The translations under genes were made by a program, and so were the position numbers. From positions 5,456,001 through 5,520,000 of the forward strand of contig CM057130.1 of the NCBI GenBank assembly GCA_029964075.1: a DNA stretch of 64,000 nt. Direction: 5' to 3'. The stretch comes from Patiria pectinifera. Lineage: Eukaryota > Echinodermata > Asteroidea > Valvatida > Asterinidae. Of this stretch, positions 11,254 through 22,595 are shown piece after piece; the first letter of the stretch is position 1; each line of letters begins with the position of its first letter. The notes under the pieces were generated by a model that ran no database searches, was not told the DNA's origin, and saw nothing but the letters and a program-made list of their open reading frames with translations.

Positions 11254-11499
11254 GGCCAAAGTTAGATGAAGCCACACTAGTAGCGGATATAAAACAAGCA
11301 CCCGACGCAGGATCAAATAAAGTGGCAATTGTGACCTGGACCCCACCCGGTGTAACTGACGCTGGTGGAACTACTGTTACAGTCACATGTACACCTGTGC
11401 CTGGTACACCGTTTGTCGGAGGTTCCACTCCTGTTGAGTGTTACGGTGAAGATCCAACTACAAAACTCAGAGCCGTCAATCAGTTCAGTGTCAACATTT
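11254..11499 (+). CDS. HYR exon 7 (type A), 82 codons
   Basis: Acceptor tttccag ends at 11253 and GTAAGT starts at 11500; 246 bases, phase 1-1. It opens PKLDEATLVADI, an Asp/Leu-rich start shared only with exons 8 and 9. It has VTWTPP, VTVTCTP, FVGGSTPVECYGED and ends NQFSVNI. Cysteines are reduced: the N-terminal and final Cys of other repeats are absent. A decayed copy of its 3' half lies at 13378-13462. Confidence 0.87.
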
Positions 11500-12255
11500 G
11501 TAAGTTGCACATTTCTCATCCACTTGCCAGTACATTTGATTTATTTTTCATTCAGATTGCAAGTAGTAGTGTTGAAAGTTGTGAGAAGGTTCCCCAGGCA
11601 GCATCGAGCTGTATACTCCCCAGGGAGCTGAGATGGTACTTGGAATGTTTAATTGGCCCAATGATCAGGGGTAATAATAATACTGTAAGCGCTGTGATTT
11701 AGTTTACTAAAAAGGGCGTTCTTAAATGCCGATTATTATTATTACTATGCAGATCGTACTCCGAATGTGCTCCCTGTACTTAGACAATACCAGGCTGTGT
11801 CACATGTTGTCCACTGGAATGATCGTTTAAGATTGCTTGTTTACAAGCCTTGTTGCAGTTTTATTCAACGTCTCTATCAAAATTTGTCTTACCGTCTATC
11901 AAATCATACTTTCAAGTCGTACAATCCGGGCACACGTTAACGCAGTCAAAACAACAGCCATTTTGTTGACCTCTAGGGCCTAGCTGAGTGGAATAATTTT
12001 GTTTCTTTTTAATGAAATTTCTGAAAGTGATACTTCATTCTTTGTGTCATCCTGCTATGTACATGTATGTCATCATGCTTCAAAGGATGTTTTTTTGGTT
12101 ATTTTTTTATATTTAGCCTCTTTGTTCATTTGGTACATGGTTGTTAGTCAATGAGGGAAGTAAACATTTAAAAAAGCAAGGCTACAAAGTGTTGCATTTT
12201 AGTAAGTTGCAGGGGAAGTTTGCAACTGTTACCGAAAGCAAATACCAATTCAAGA
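11500..12255 (+). other. Intron 7, first part
   Basis: I see no element ends or conserved coding segment here. A T-rich stretch lies at 12085-12115. Confidence 0.45.
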
Positions 12256-12690
12256 TCAACATTCATTAGTGTATAGTGTGTACAGAATGGGAGAAAGAAC
12301 ACAACCTTGTGGGGCCTCAGTACTTATATAATGGATGGTTGAGAAAGTGGAATTAAACCTAACTTGCTGTCCCCTATTTGTTAGGAAATTATTGATCCAC
12401 AGTGTGATATTGGAGTTGACATTGAGATCCAACAGTTTCTGAACCATCAAGCACGGCTGAATTGTGTTGAAGGCACTCGCAAAGTCTACAAAAAGAACTT
12501 CAGCAAAAGCCCCTGCCTTCTCCAGGTGTTCACAGATACCATGAACCAATTTAAGAATTGCGTCCTCTGTATTCCTTCGTGGTCCATAAGCAAACTGGTA
12601 ATCATCCAGGGAACCTTCAGAGATAAAGTTGTCAGACAAAGAGGAGCACAAGAGCTCAATCACATGCTTATCAAAATAGAAACAATGGAA
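12256..12690 (-). pseudogene. Non-LTR retrotransposon reverse-transcriptase fragment
   Basis: Read on the minus strand, this intronic stretch encodes part of an RT domain. It shows QFAYGPRRNTEDAI, then FVDFASAFNTI (motif A, with Asn where the family usually has Asp), then APQGCVLSPILYTLYTNEC. These are typical of CR1/L2/jockey-type LINEs. The fragment stops before the catalytic Y-x-D-D region and lacks the endonuclease and the 5' palm, so it is dead. Two much shorter relics of its right edge occur at 13270-13335 and 14400-14470, showing that it was present before the local duplication. Confidence 0.82.
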
Positions 12691-12777
12691 GGGCTGGGCA
12701 TATGGGGCATTTTTGCATGGAAGAGGGTGTGGATATGTTAAGACTTTTGTTTTCATCTTCTTTTATTTTTTTCCCAG

Positions 12778-13026
12778 GGCCAAACATGCCGGACAGTGAG
12801 TTAGTGCAGGATATCACAAAAGCGCCTGATCAGGGATCAAATAAAGCGACAAATGTTCAGTGGGATACACCAACTGCAACGGGTTCTAACGCAGCTACAG
12901 TTACAGCCACTTGCACCCCAGCATCAGGATCGGAGTTTAGCGGAGGTGAAACTGATGTCGAGTGTGTGGCTGCTGATCCCGTTGAGACAACCTTCCTAGC
13001 TACAAATAAATTCAAGGTTAAAGTTT
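12778..13026 (+). CDS. HYR exon 8 (type A), 83 codons
   Basis: Acceptor ttcccag ends at 12777 and GTAAGT starts at 13027; 249 bases, phase 1-1. It opens PNMPDSELVQDITKAPDQG, with V-Q-W-D-T-P, VTATCTPASGSEFSGGETDVEC and ends NKFKVKV. It is nearly the same as exon 9, exactly 1,215 bases downstream, and the flanking intron sequence is duplicated too, so the pair arose by a recent local duplication. Confidence 0.88.
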
Positions 13027-13269
13027 GTAAGTTGAAATTTTATCTTGTTCTGTACTCAGCACTTTGCTAAGAATCTAATCGACAACCTTACTGAAATTCT
13101 GTTTGATATGAACTCAGTTATATGAAGCCACACATTGTGTGTCACTAATTGTATAATTGGAATTTCCCATTGAAAATAGTCTACCTCTCTTCTTTAGCAA
13201 AATCAGACATTTGAGATTGTGGAAGCAGAGTCAGCTAATTAAAAAAGATAATAAGTTTCTTTGATGTCT

Positions 13270-13335
13270 GAGTGGAGATAATGTTGTCAGCTAAAGAAAA
13301 ACATCATTCACATGGTTATCTAAATAGAAACAACA
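13270..13335 (-). pseudogene. RT relic 2 (duplicated with the exon unit)
   Basis: On the minus strand the stretch reads CFYLDNHV, matching CFYFDKHV at the right edge of the 12256-12690 RT fragment. It lies directly before the decayed half-exon. It is too short to be recognised alone; the evidence is its position and similarity to the other two relics. Confidence 0.6.
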
Positions 13336-13377
13336 AAAGACTGATTGTGTCAAGTTCTGTCCATTGTTCACTTGCAT

Positions 13378-13462
13378 GGAGGTTCCACTAATGTTGACTG
13401 TTATTACGATGAAGATGCAACAACAAAACTCAGAGCTGTCGGTCAGTTCAGTGTCAAAATTT
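13378..13462 (+). pseudogene. Decayed half HYR exon (copy of exon 7 3' half)
   Basis: In frame it reads GGSTNVDCYYDEDATTKLRA followed by V-G-Q-F-S-V-K-I, which aligns with the end of exon 7 (GGSTPVECYGEDPTTKLRA). The 5' half, including the V-x-W strand, is missing and there is no acceptor. The donor position reads GCAAGT in place of GTAAGT. It could not encode a complete HYR fold. Confidence 0.8.
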
Positions 13463-13992
13463 GCAAGTTGAACAAGTCTCGTCCACTCCTGTCCGTGCAT
13501 TTTTATGCTTCTTTCCTATAGACAGCAGATAAGTTATGCCTCCCTGTTTGTTTACTACAGTGAGTGAGCTAAAAGTTTGTAAAAAAATGCGATGTTACAA
13601 GGCATCACGTTTTAGTAGTTTGCAAAGGAAATGTTACTGTTGCTTTTAAATAACACAAAGCAAATAGCGGCTTTGGTTGTCAAGAAATAGCCTGGGCATT
13701 TTTTAGTGTATTTTGCAGATAATTTTAATGCCATGTCACTATTAACCCAACACTTGACTGCTGTAAAATTAGAACGGTTTCCTGTAAACTTATTATTCAG
13801 TTTAAATTAAATAAACCAGATGGACCTTTCCCCCTGCTTTTCTAAACTGTGTGAAACTTTTATCTGGGTATTCGCCATTGTATCACACCTTGTCTTACCA
13901 ACTTAAATCTGGGGCATTTGTACGTGGAAGAGGTTGTAGATGTCTTCAGTGATAGACGTTTATTTTCATCTTCTTTTGGTTTTTTTTCCCAG

Positions 13993-14241
13993 GGCCAAAC
14001 ATGCCTGACAGTGTGTTAGTGCAGGATATCAATCGAGGGCCTGATCAGGGGAAAAACGTAGCAACAAATGTTCAGTGGGTGGTACCAACTGCAACGGGTT
14101 CTGACGGAACTTCAGTTACAGCCATTTGCACCCCAGCATCAGGATCGGAGTTTAGCGGCGGTGAAACTGATGTCAAGTGTGTGGCTACTGATCCCGTTGA
14201 AACAACCTTCAAAGCCACCAATCAATTCAAGGTTAAAGTTT
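13993..14241 (+). CDS. HYR exon 9 (type A), 83 codons
   Basis: Acceptor ttcccag ends at 13992 and GTAAGT starts at 14242; 249 bases, phase 1-1. It is the sister of exon 8: same opening PNMPDSVLVQDI, same CTPASGSEFSGGETDV core and N-Q-F-K-V-K-V end. Differences cluster in the loop after P-D-Q-G. Confidence 0.88.
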
Positions 14242-14399
14242 GTAAGTTGAAATTTTTGGTTGTTCTGTTTGCGGCACCTTGCTAAGAATCTAATTGATAA
14301 TCTCACTGTATGATGGAGCCACACACAATTGTATAATTGAAGTTTCCAATTGAAAATAGTCTACCTCTTGTTTAAAAGCAACATGCATTGATTTTCATG

Positions 14400-14470
14400 T
14401 GGAGATAAAGATGTCAGCCCAAGAGGAAAACAATAGCTCAGGCACATGTCTATCAAAATAGAAACAGTGC
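14400..14470 (-). pseudogene. RT relic 3
   Basis: On the minus strand this reads CFYFDRHVPELLFSS, matching CFYFDKHVIELLCSS of the RT fragment at 12256-12690. It follows exon 9 as relic 2 follows exon 8. Confidence 0.65.
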
Positions 14471-14632
14471 TGTGTCCACTGTCCACTTGTGCAAACAGTG
14501 AATTTTGTCCATCTTTGTTCTTTACAATGAAGAACCAAACCAGCGAGTGAATGGTGTGTTTTTTTAGCTAGTAAAGGAGTATTTACATATTTCACAGCTG
14601 TTCACTTCTTCACAAGCCAACAGAAATGCATC

Positions 14633-14951
14633 GGGTGCCCGGCAGAAGGGCATAATGAGCGTTTTGACGCAAAAATCATTTGCAAGAAAACTGCATTGAA
14701 AGGTTCCATTGTTCTCCGGGGCGTATTATGAATCCAGTGTTCCTCTGCGCGTATTATAGATCGTACGAATTTAAAATTTGTCACACGTACCAATCATAAG
14801 TTTTGGAAACCTGTATTAATTTCTGACGAAAACGTTGTTAATTTCATTAAAATCGAGGCAGTTTTCTGTAGATGCCCTTTTGCTGGGAAGATTTTGGTGA
14901 TTACACGTTACCGCTTAAGGGCATACAGGCATATGCCCTTCTGCTGGGCAC
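14633..14951. mobile_element. Inverted-repeat MITE, GTGCCC(G/A)GCAGAAGGGCATA ends
   Basis: The left arm GTGCCCGGCAGAAGGGCATA (from 14635) and the right arm TATGCCCTTCTGCTGGGCAC (14932-14951) are inverted copies with one mismatch. Another GCCCTTTTGCTGGG lies inside at about 14873. No coding sequence. Confidence 0.65.
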
Positions 14952-15063
14952 AGGACGAATTATGTATAGTTGCTGCCCTGACCTTATTATCCTCACTTTT
15001 CATCAAAGTGTGCACTTGTCTTTTTTTTTTTGGCTGAAAAATTGAATCAGTGTGCAAGGAATG

Positions 15064-15336
15064 TAGGCCATCAGCCTCGGTCGAAAATTTTGGCAACCGG
15101 TATCAAATGAGGGAAATAATCGTCATAGCAATTTTTGGCAAGGTATACACCTCCAGAATTGGAAAATATGTGATGGCATTGCAGCGGTGGCAGCTTTTTA
15201 GGTGTTGTCACCCTTTTTTTCAAAATGCCCATCAGAATGCTTGTTACCACTCTAGGGGCAGTATACCTTGCGCGTGCACACTATAATCATTTATGCCCTG
15301 ATTTGCTACTGTCCAAACCCCCAAGCTGATGGCCTA
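15064..15336. mobile_element. Small inverted-repeat element, TAGGCCATCAGC ends
   Basis: TAGGCCATCAGC at 15064-15075 is mirrored by GCTGATGGCCTA at 15325-15336, just upstream of exon 10. The duplicated flank is unclear, so the class is unknown. Confidence 0.5.
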
Positions 15337-15456
15337 ATTGGTTTTCAGATAGTAAGAGTGACCGTGTGCATTTTTTCAGTGTTCCCCGTCAATTAACACA
15401 TGTATGTTTATATAAGGCTCTCAGTGTTCCAAATTTATTTCTTATTGCCACCAAAG

Positions 15457-15714
15457 TTCCAACATTTGCGACGGTTTGTGCTGACTTTGAAATGCCTCCA
15501 GAAGCCAACGCAGAAACAACTGTTGTTGATTTTGTCGAACCCACTGGAGCACCTGATTCAACGTCCACTAATGCAGATGTCACCTGTGTCCCCGAAAAGG
15601 GTTCCTCCTTTGTAAACGACAAGGAAACTGTTGTCACATGCTTCGCAGTCGATTCCGATGCTGAAAAGTTTCCAACCAAGGCTACTTGCAGCTTGAAAGT
15701 GACGGTCGGTACAG
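15457..15714 (+). CDS. HYR exon 10 (type B), 86 codons
   Basis: Acceptor accaaag ends at 15456 and GTGAGT starts at 15715; 258 bases, phase 1-1. It opens PTFATVCADFEMPPEA, has V-D-F-V-E-P, ADVTCVPEKGSSF, TVVTCFAVDSDAE and ends CSLKVTVGT. The extended D-S-D-A insertion after the second VTC strand is shared with exons 12 and 14. With exon 11 the B-A alternation resumes. Confidence 0.88.
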
Positions 15715-16635
15715 GTGAGTGTTTTTTGTTTCGCTATCAACCATGGAGGCATTTTTGTAGAGGTCATTGACATAAGTGCGGTCCAATTTGAAGGATAGTT
15801 CAAAGGGTCTCATTTTCTGGAGGGAGGCATTCTATCAGTGGGTCTTAGAAAAACAAGTGCCTTTTGAAAAATCTTAGTAGGGGCATTGCGGAGGGGGGGC
15901 ATAGGGGAGGGGGGCAGTGGGGACGTTCCCCCCATACCCCATATTACGTAGTTGCCAGTGATAGAGATGAAGTGCACGTGTGCCCTAGGTTCGGACAGGT
16001 AGTGTATAATTCAATGCACAGTGAATAAACTGATTTCCCACTCACGAGTGTTTTGAGAGGAGAAAACCACTCAAAATGCATGTGAGTTTAAGCAAGATTG
16101 CCTCTTCCCAAACATGTAGACTCTCTCTCTTTCTCCGTTAGTAAACCCCCAATTATCCAGCTTGACTTGAAAATAATGAAACCTGTCACTTCGGTGTCAT
16201 GTCACATGTCCATGTCACGTGACATCACCCCGATTTTTTTAAGCCCGCATAAAAACATTTTTATCTCAGTAAACTGATTTATGGGTAGCAAAATCTGGTT
16301 GGAATGTAGCAATTTGCATTCGGCAGATTCATACAAATAGAGTACCGAAGTGTGATGTCATTTAGAACCGGGAAGTGTAGCGCAAACGAATGGAGTACAC
16401 GCACGTGTTGGTTGCCGGGCTGAATCGCGCGCTAATGTCTTTTACACACATAATTGTGCGCGTGATATATTCACTTCGGTACTTTATTTGGAGCAATAGT
16501 AGTAGCACAATTTCATTGTGCAGCTACAAGCAGAGATTTCGTTCCAATTTTTTTCATAGAGACTGAGTAGTATAGGCACAGGAATGAGCACGCAATTGTT
16601 TTAATAGGACGCAAAATGTTGGATTTTTTTACTTA

Positions 16636-16883
16636 CCTGGTCATGTCATTACATTCACAGTTGACTGAGCAGTGAGCAATTTTATGAAAGGGTCCATTGA
16701 GAGACTTGCGCCATTTTTCATGGTGAAATCTCTTGTTTGCCCCACCTGCCTTGATTGGCAACCATATAGCCTTTCACTCTGTGACAATTGACACATTTTG
16801 AAAAGTGGCACAATTCTCTAAATAGACCCTTTCATAAAATTGGTCACTGCTCAGTCAACCGTGAATGTAATGACATGATCAGG
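16636..16883. mobile_element. Foldback MITE (248 bp)
   Basis: The left arm CCTGGTCATGTCATTACATT and the right arm AATGTAATGACATGATCAGG are inverted copies. Similarity continues inward for about 80 bases (AATTTTATGAAAGGGTC on the left, GACCCTTTCATAAAATT on the right). Non-coding. Confidence 0.75.
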
Positions 16884-17163
16884 GTGTCATTTTAAAGAGG
16901 AGATTCAACCCTAACAGAGGATATCTCCCTTTGATTCACATGTGCCCTACTTCTGTTCCAATTGGCAATAATATCTTGGTTTCCGGGTTTTTTTTAATCC
17001 ACCCTGTATTTTGTTTGCATTTTTTTTTATACACACTGTCATACAGCCGCAGAGTTAGACATTAATTTCATCTTGTTTCCTGCGTTAGCTAGCCTTTGTC
17101 CCATGGAAGATCACTAGTCTAACCCTCTAGCCATTTTTTTTTTTTTTTAAATTTTGCCTACAG

Positions 17164-17412
17164 CTCCTACATTCGTTGACAATCCGGGGTGTCCAGAAGA
17201 TAGGATGGCTGGACCCACCACCGGCAAAAACGTTAGAGAGGGAGTTACTTACTTTCCGGAAGCCACGCAAAGTGATGGGGAAGCGGCAACAGTAACCTGC
17301 GAACCGCCAAGCGGCTCGGACTTCAATGGCGGATCGACGCTGGTCACGTGTACGGCAGTGGACTCGCGTATGCCAAACTTGAAAACAGAATGCAGCTTCA
17401 ACGTCAATGTCT
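17164..17412 (+). CDS. HYR exon 11 (type A), 83 codons
   Basis: Acceptor ctacag ends at 17163 and GTGAGT starts at 17413; 249 bases, phase 1-1. It opens PTFVDNPGCPED, has VTYFPEA, ATVTCEPPSGSDFNGG, VTCTAVDS and ends CSFNVNV. Its nearest relative is exon 13 (shared C-E-P-P-S-G-S-x-F-N-G-G). Confidence 0.88.
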
Positions 17413-17939
17413 GTGAGTCACAATCATTCTAAGTTTCAGAACATAAAACCATCAGAGAAATTATGCTTGATGATCCCTATGTGATATGGGAGCTACATTA
17501 GGAGGGTGGCTATTTGATTTGGGTGAATACAGAAGGCTCAAACAGTCCATGTAAAAGAGTTCACACCCCCCCCCCCCAAAAAAAACAAAAAACCCAACCT
17601 TCTTTTGGTGCCGCCATATCTCAAAAAGGTTGTGATGGATTTGAAATGATACTTGCATACCCAAAATGACTTTACATAAAAAAATGATGAGGCTGATTTA
17701 CAACCAAAAAACACCAAAAATTAAGCCCAACACGTTCCAAAATGCCAAGCAACATCACATGCATTTAAATGTTCTACTGTCAGTATATTGTCATTGATAT
17801 TTTGTGTAAGTCAAAGGAGATAAACAAAATATCAGTAATTTCTAACACTGGGGATGCTCATGCAAATTCCCTTAAGATTCAACACGCAGCATGACCATGT
17901 ACAAAGGATTTTAAAAAATTACATTCGTCCACAAAGTAG

Positions 17940-18855
17940 TGCTTCATGTGAGCCCTCAGATTCAGTTCGGGTTTGGTTCGGAAATTGTTATCCGAACATT
18001 GTTTTTGGTAAGGGTTCGGTAAGTGATGTGCATTGGATCGGGTTGAGGAGGCCAAACCGACCCGAGACATTTATTTTATGATCCAAAACCGAACCAAAAC
18101 CAAACTGGACTACCTAAAACCGACCCGACCCGACCCGACAACAATTCAAAGAAAACCGACCCGAACCGAACCGACCAAAAAAAACCCCGAATATCTGGCT
18201 TCGGCAAATGTGTCTGCTTTTTGTACCTGAACTGTCCCGCTTCGCTTAAAAAAAATGTTGGCTTTCCGTAATTGAATCATGCCGTGCAGCACTCACACTG
18301 ACCTACTGGTGGGCCTACATGTTATAGACCGATCGAGACAGACCACAAACCATTATTAGTCGCACTGTGCGCAGTGACTCTGCACTAAATAGTGCACCAT
18401 GTAAAATTTCCCTTCTGTTTCAGTTTATTTCAGTTTGTTTTGGGTTTTTCCAAAATGGCTTAAACGACCCGACACGAAAATTGCAAACGCAAAACCGAAA
18501 CCGACTCGACCCAACTAAATTGATGGACAAACCGACCCGACCCGACCCAAAGCTGGTTTCGGGTCGGGTTTGTACAACATTTTTATTTGGCAGTAAATAA
18601 GAATGTCAAAAGGAGTTGCTGCGGTAGTATTGTCTTCCTGCATGATTAACTTGTAAATCCACGGCACTAAAAATCTTGTTTCTGAACATCGAACTTAGTT
18701 GTCTTCATTTTTTTTATTATCCACATGTTTTCTTTTTTTCTTGTGACAGGCGACATGCATTAAAACAAAAAGTCCAAACTGAACAATTCAGTTTGATTTG
18801 TTTTGGAAGTGTTATGTTCAGTGAATTTTAGTTTGGTTCGGCTGCAGCATTACCC
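17940..18855. repeat. Degraded, probably nested hAT-like repeats rich in CCGACCCGA / CCGAACC
   Basis: Several clusters of CCGACCCGA and CCGAACCGA occur on both strands (18050-18180, 18465-18565, 17960-17990). The right edge GGTTCGGCTGCAGCATTAC resembles an end of the hAT element at 2969-4205 in reverse. I could not find matching left ends or a target duplication. Confidence 0.45.
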
Positions 18856-19493
18856 CGAAGAATGACAAAAAAATTGCCCAAAAAGACAGTCAGTTGGTAG
18901 GCATTTTGACTATCAAAAGTCCAGAGTTGCACTGGTAGGAGTTTTATCATTGCTACATCTGGAATTACCGTTGACAAGTAACAAGTTTGTCCACTTTTTT
19001 TTCTGAGCTGGAAATTACGCTGCGTTTGCTTTGAGCCGTAATTGGGCTTTCTTTAAGAATTAGTTGAGCCACATTTAAGAAAAATGTTCCCATAAACAAA
19101 AATGTGTATATTTTATTTAAACAGTCAAACTTAGTTCTTCTATTTTGCACATTTAGCCCTCTGAAAATGTGCCCACTTGTTCATGAAAACTAAGTGTACA
19201 TTGTATGTATACCCAACAGCTTGGCTGGCGGCCATTAACAGATGCAATGTTTCAGAAAACCGTACGTTTTCCTGGCGATAGTTATGTCCTCACCATTGTT
19301 CTCTTCTTGAGAATGCCATTTATATCAGACGCCATGAATTCACAGGATGCTATTTACTTATCAAGTGGACTATTTCATAATGTTTTGGCAGTTTTGTTAT
19401 TGCCTTTTGCAAATTTTGTCCATTGCCTTTAAAGAAGATGGATAAATTAAAGTTTGAATAATTTTTTCGCTTGTCTACTTTTTGTATTTGTAG

Positions 19494-19754
19494 ATCCGAC
19501 ATTCGTGAGCGCCTGTGCTGACCACAATGAACCACTAGCCGACCCACCAACTGGTACAACAACTGTCTCTTATGCCAAGCCAGTAGGAGCTGCCGATTCG
19601 GGGAGTAATGTGCCAGATGTAACTTGTGTCCCTGACACGGGCACCGCCTTCACTGATAACCAAGCAACCGAAGTAAACTGCACAGCATCCGATTCTGATT
19701 CTGCCAATTACCCAGACCCGGTGACATGCACCTTTAATGTGGTAGTAGCTGCAG
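19494..19754 (+). CDS. HYR exon 12 (type B), 87 codons
   Basis: Acceptor tttgtag ends at 19493 and GTAGGA starts at 19755; 261 bases, phase 1-1. It opens PTFVSACADHNEPLAD, has VSYAKP, DVTCVPDTGTAF, TEVNCTASDSDS and ends CTFNVVVAA. The donor is the weakest of the HYR exons, but frame and phase are right. Confidence 0.87.
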
Positions 19755-20319
19755 GTAGGATTTCCATTTTTAGGGCGAAAATTCTGACAACTTAGTCAAG
19801 AAGATCATACTATTTTTGCAGCTGGATTTCTTTTTTGGGGGAAAGGGGGAAAACCTTCAGTAAACATTTTGTCTGTTGTTAGAAATCTATCATGGACATA
19901 ACAGTTCCCATGAAATTCAGATGGGGGGGGGGTTGGGGGGTGAGGAGTGTTTCAAGAAAATGTATTCTTTTGAAGTTTCAGCTCTGTTGATATTACACTG
20001 TTTGAGAAAAGCGTGAAAAACCGAGTACAGTCTTTTGATTACAAAACACAATTTTGGCAAAAGCAGTCTGTTATTTCCGAAATCAGTCAATTGACTGATG
20101 TTGGAAATTTACATTTCTTGATTTCTTCTACATGTAAATGACAGCTGCAAGCCAGATGAATTAATTTGACATGGTAGTACGATCTTTAATCGAAGTATGG
20201 GATTTGATAATAAAGCGGTAGGTTATTTTTTGGGATAAATGCAAATGATATGCCTTTAATTATTTGTGTTACAATAAACCGTGCAATTGTCTTTTGCACT
20301 TTCCCAATCTACTTTTCAG
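19755..20319 (+). other. Intron 12
   Basis: Short intron with a G-tract near 19920-19940 and a TCAGTCAATTGACTGA palindrome near 20083. No element recognised. Confidence 0.5.
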
Positions 20320-20571
20320 CTCCGATATTTGATGCTGAACCACCGTGTACAGAAAATGTGAATAGTGGCCCTGGTGATACCGGTAAAACAGCCGTTGTCC
20401 CCTGGACAGATCCTCCAGCGAAACAAGGCGACGGGACTGCAGCCGCAGTAGTCACATGTGAGCCACCTAGCGGCTCAACATTTAACGGTGGCGATACCAC
20501 CGTTACATGTACAGCAAAAGACCCCCGCTGGCCAAGTCTCACAACAACATGCGACTTCAAAGTCCGAGTCT
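20320..20571 (+). CDS. HYR exon 13 (type A), 84 codons
   Basis: Acceptor ttttcag ends at 20319 and GTGAGT starts at 20572; 252 bases, phase 1-1. It opens PIFDAEPPC, has VPWTDPP, VVTCEPPSGSTFNGG, TVTCTAKD and ends CDFKVRV. It is most like exon 11. Confidence 0.88.
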
Positions 20572-22020
20572 GTGAGTAACTCTAGTTTGTTTTTTTCATT
20601 TCCTAGAGTCAAAAAGAAAAGATTGAATTCCCACCCACAGTTTTTTTGCCAAACTTAAAGTTTCCCATCACAACGCTAAAAGCCATGCTAGGTGAAGGGC
20701 TATCAAATAAGGATTAAAGACGAGTACAAGGGTCTTTTTAGGTCCTCTATACCCCAGAAGCACACCGGAATACACTGCTTGTGTACAATTGACTGCTTTC
20801 AGATTTGGTCCAGTATAGCACGTACCTCGAATGCATCATTCAGCACGGTTGTATTTAAACGGTCTGCTCACCCAGAACAATGGTCAAAACAAATCAATAG
20901 ACAAAAAAAACACCATAAATTACTTTTTGTCCAACAAATGTTATCCAAATTGGCTTCCTAAATTGACCATTCAATATTATGAAGAGATGTACAGGTATGC
21001 AGTTTCTCCATAAAGATGGAGGACGTAGAACAAAAAACCCCAAAAAAGCTAACGATACATACACAGACGTACATCCGATCCAACTACCCACCATTGATAA
21101 TAGCGAGGCTTGTAAGTCAAAATGCCACATTACATGTGTGCCGATAATATATTATACATAATAATAGGCACAAGTATTACATAACAAGGAAGGACAGTTT
21201 GTAAACTGCGGTGGGTATGAAGGGAGACGGAAAGTGGAGGCTGTTCGAAGTTGCTTGCATGGTAAAAGTGGTCAATGGAAAGAATATGTGATGCGATCAA
21301 GCTAAATGAGTCATTTATCGACCCGGGTCAAATTTTTTTTACTACAGATTTGAAAAGAGCACAATCTCAGCATTACTGCTGTGAAAACCGCATGCTGATA
21401 CCATCTTTAGTTCACAAATTATGGAAGTCGGAACACCAAGAGATGTGATGAAGTGATGTGATGAAGGGGCCCTATTTTGGCCAGTATCTCCAAATGAAAA
21501 TTCCCGACAAACGACTCATGTTGCTTGATTGCCCCACAATTAGTTTCAGGGGGTACGTGGTTCACATGCTGTCCAAGGACTTCCGTTTTTTAACATTTTT
21601 TGTTTAAATATCTTGATGCAGTCGCAAATGTCCATTTGCAAGATTTTAAAATCCTGTCCAAATTGGTAGCGTTGAAGTTGTTTTATTAAAGGAAACATGC
21701 GCACACTTTTCTGTGTGTTGTTAACATTTTAAAGGTCACCAATGGTCAAAATTGTCTTCCTCACCTCCTGGCCTACTGTGTACAAACCAATGGGGGTCTT
21801 GACCAATATTGACCCAAGTAATAAGCAGGCTGACAATGCATGTTACCATAGGAGGGTTGTGTTAATATAATGTATTACTGGAGTGCTTAAGGTGTGGCAT
21901 TTTCACGTCAAAGCTTTGCTTATTAACAACGGTGGGTAGTTCGGTCGATGCTGACATGTTCCTGATCCGGTTTTTGGCAGTCAACATTTCTTTTTATCTG
22001 CTTGTGGTTTCTTCTATCAG
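20572..22020 (+). other. Intron 13
   Basis: About 1.45 kb in which I see no repeat ends, gene fragments or extended coding similarity. Confidence 0.45.
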
Positions 22021-22278
22021 ATCCGACATTTACGAGTGGTTGTGAAGACATAGAGGTCGATAAAGGAGCCACTGGAACGGAAACAACAGTCGATTATGAC
22101 CTACCGGTCGGAGGCACTGATTCCGGAGGAACTAATCCAGTAGGCATTACTTGCTTTCCAAACACCGGTGACGCTTTTCCGAATGACCAGGCAACTGAAG
22201 TAACATGCACTGCCACAGATGTGGCACCCAACCCATTTTCTAATGCTACGTGTACTTTTAAAGTTAAAGTCGGTACAG
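22021..22278 (+). CDS. HYR exon 14 (type B), 86 codons
   Basis: Acceptor tatcag ends at 22020 and GTGAGT starts at 22279; 258 bases, phase 1-1. It opens PTFTSGCEDIEVDKGA, has VDYDLP, GITCFPNTGDAF, TEVTCTATDV and ends CTFKVKVGT. It is close to exon 12. Confidence 0.88.
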
Positions 22279-22595
22279 GTGAGTCACTAATAAAAGAAGG
22301 TTGGCTGATCATGTAATAACTCACACATCTTTTTAGACAAGCTGACTGCCTACAGTGCATTGTCAATTGATCTTCTAAGCTTATGAAGCCTTGTACAGGG
22401 ACATTTTCTGGGTATTAACAATACAAAGTTTACGCGTAATTTTTATTGAAGTTAAATGAGCGCTTTATTTCAAGCTTGAGATTATAGGTTGTTAACAATT
22501 CGTTTTTGTTTTTTTTTGGCATTGGAGTGACTTGTATATTTACGTCAGCTACTTTGGATTCATGCCTGTTTGCACCATCCCAAATGCCGTCTTAT

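Noticed and set aside
12256-12756. Active retrotransposon
   Set aside because: Only part of the RT palm is present; catalytic Y-x-D-D, endonuclease and ORF1 are missing.
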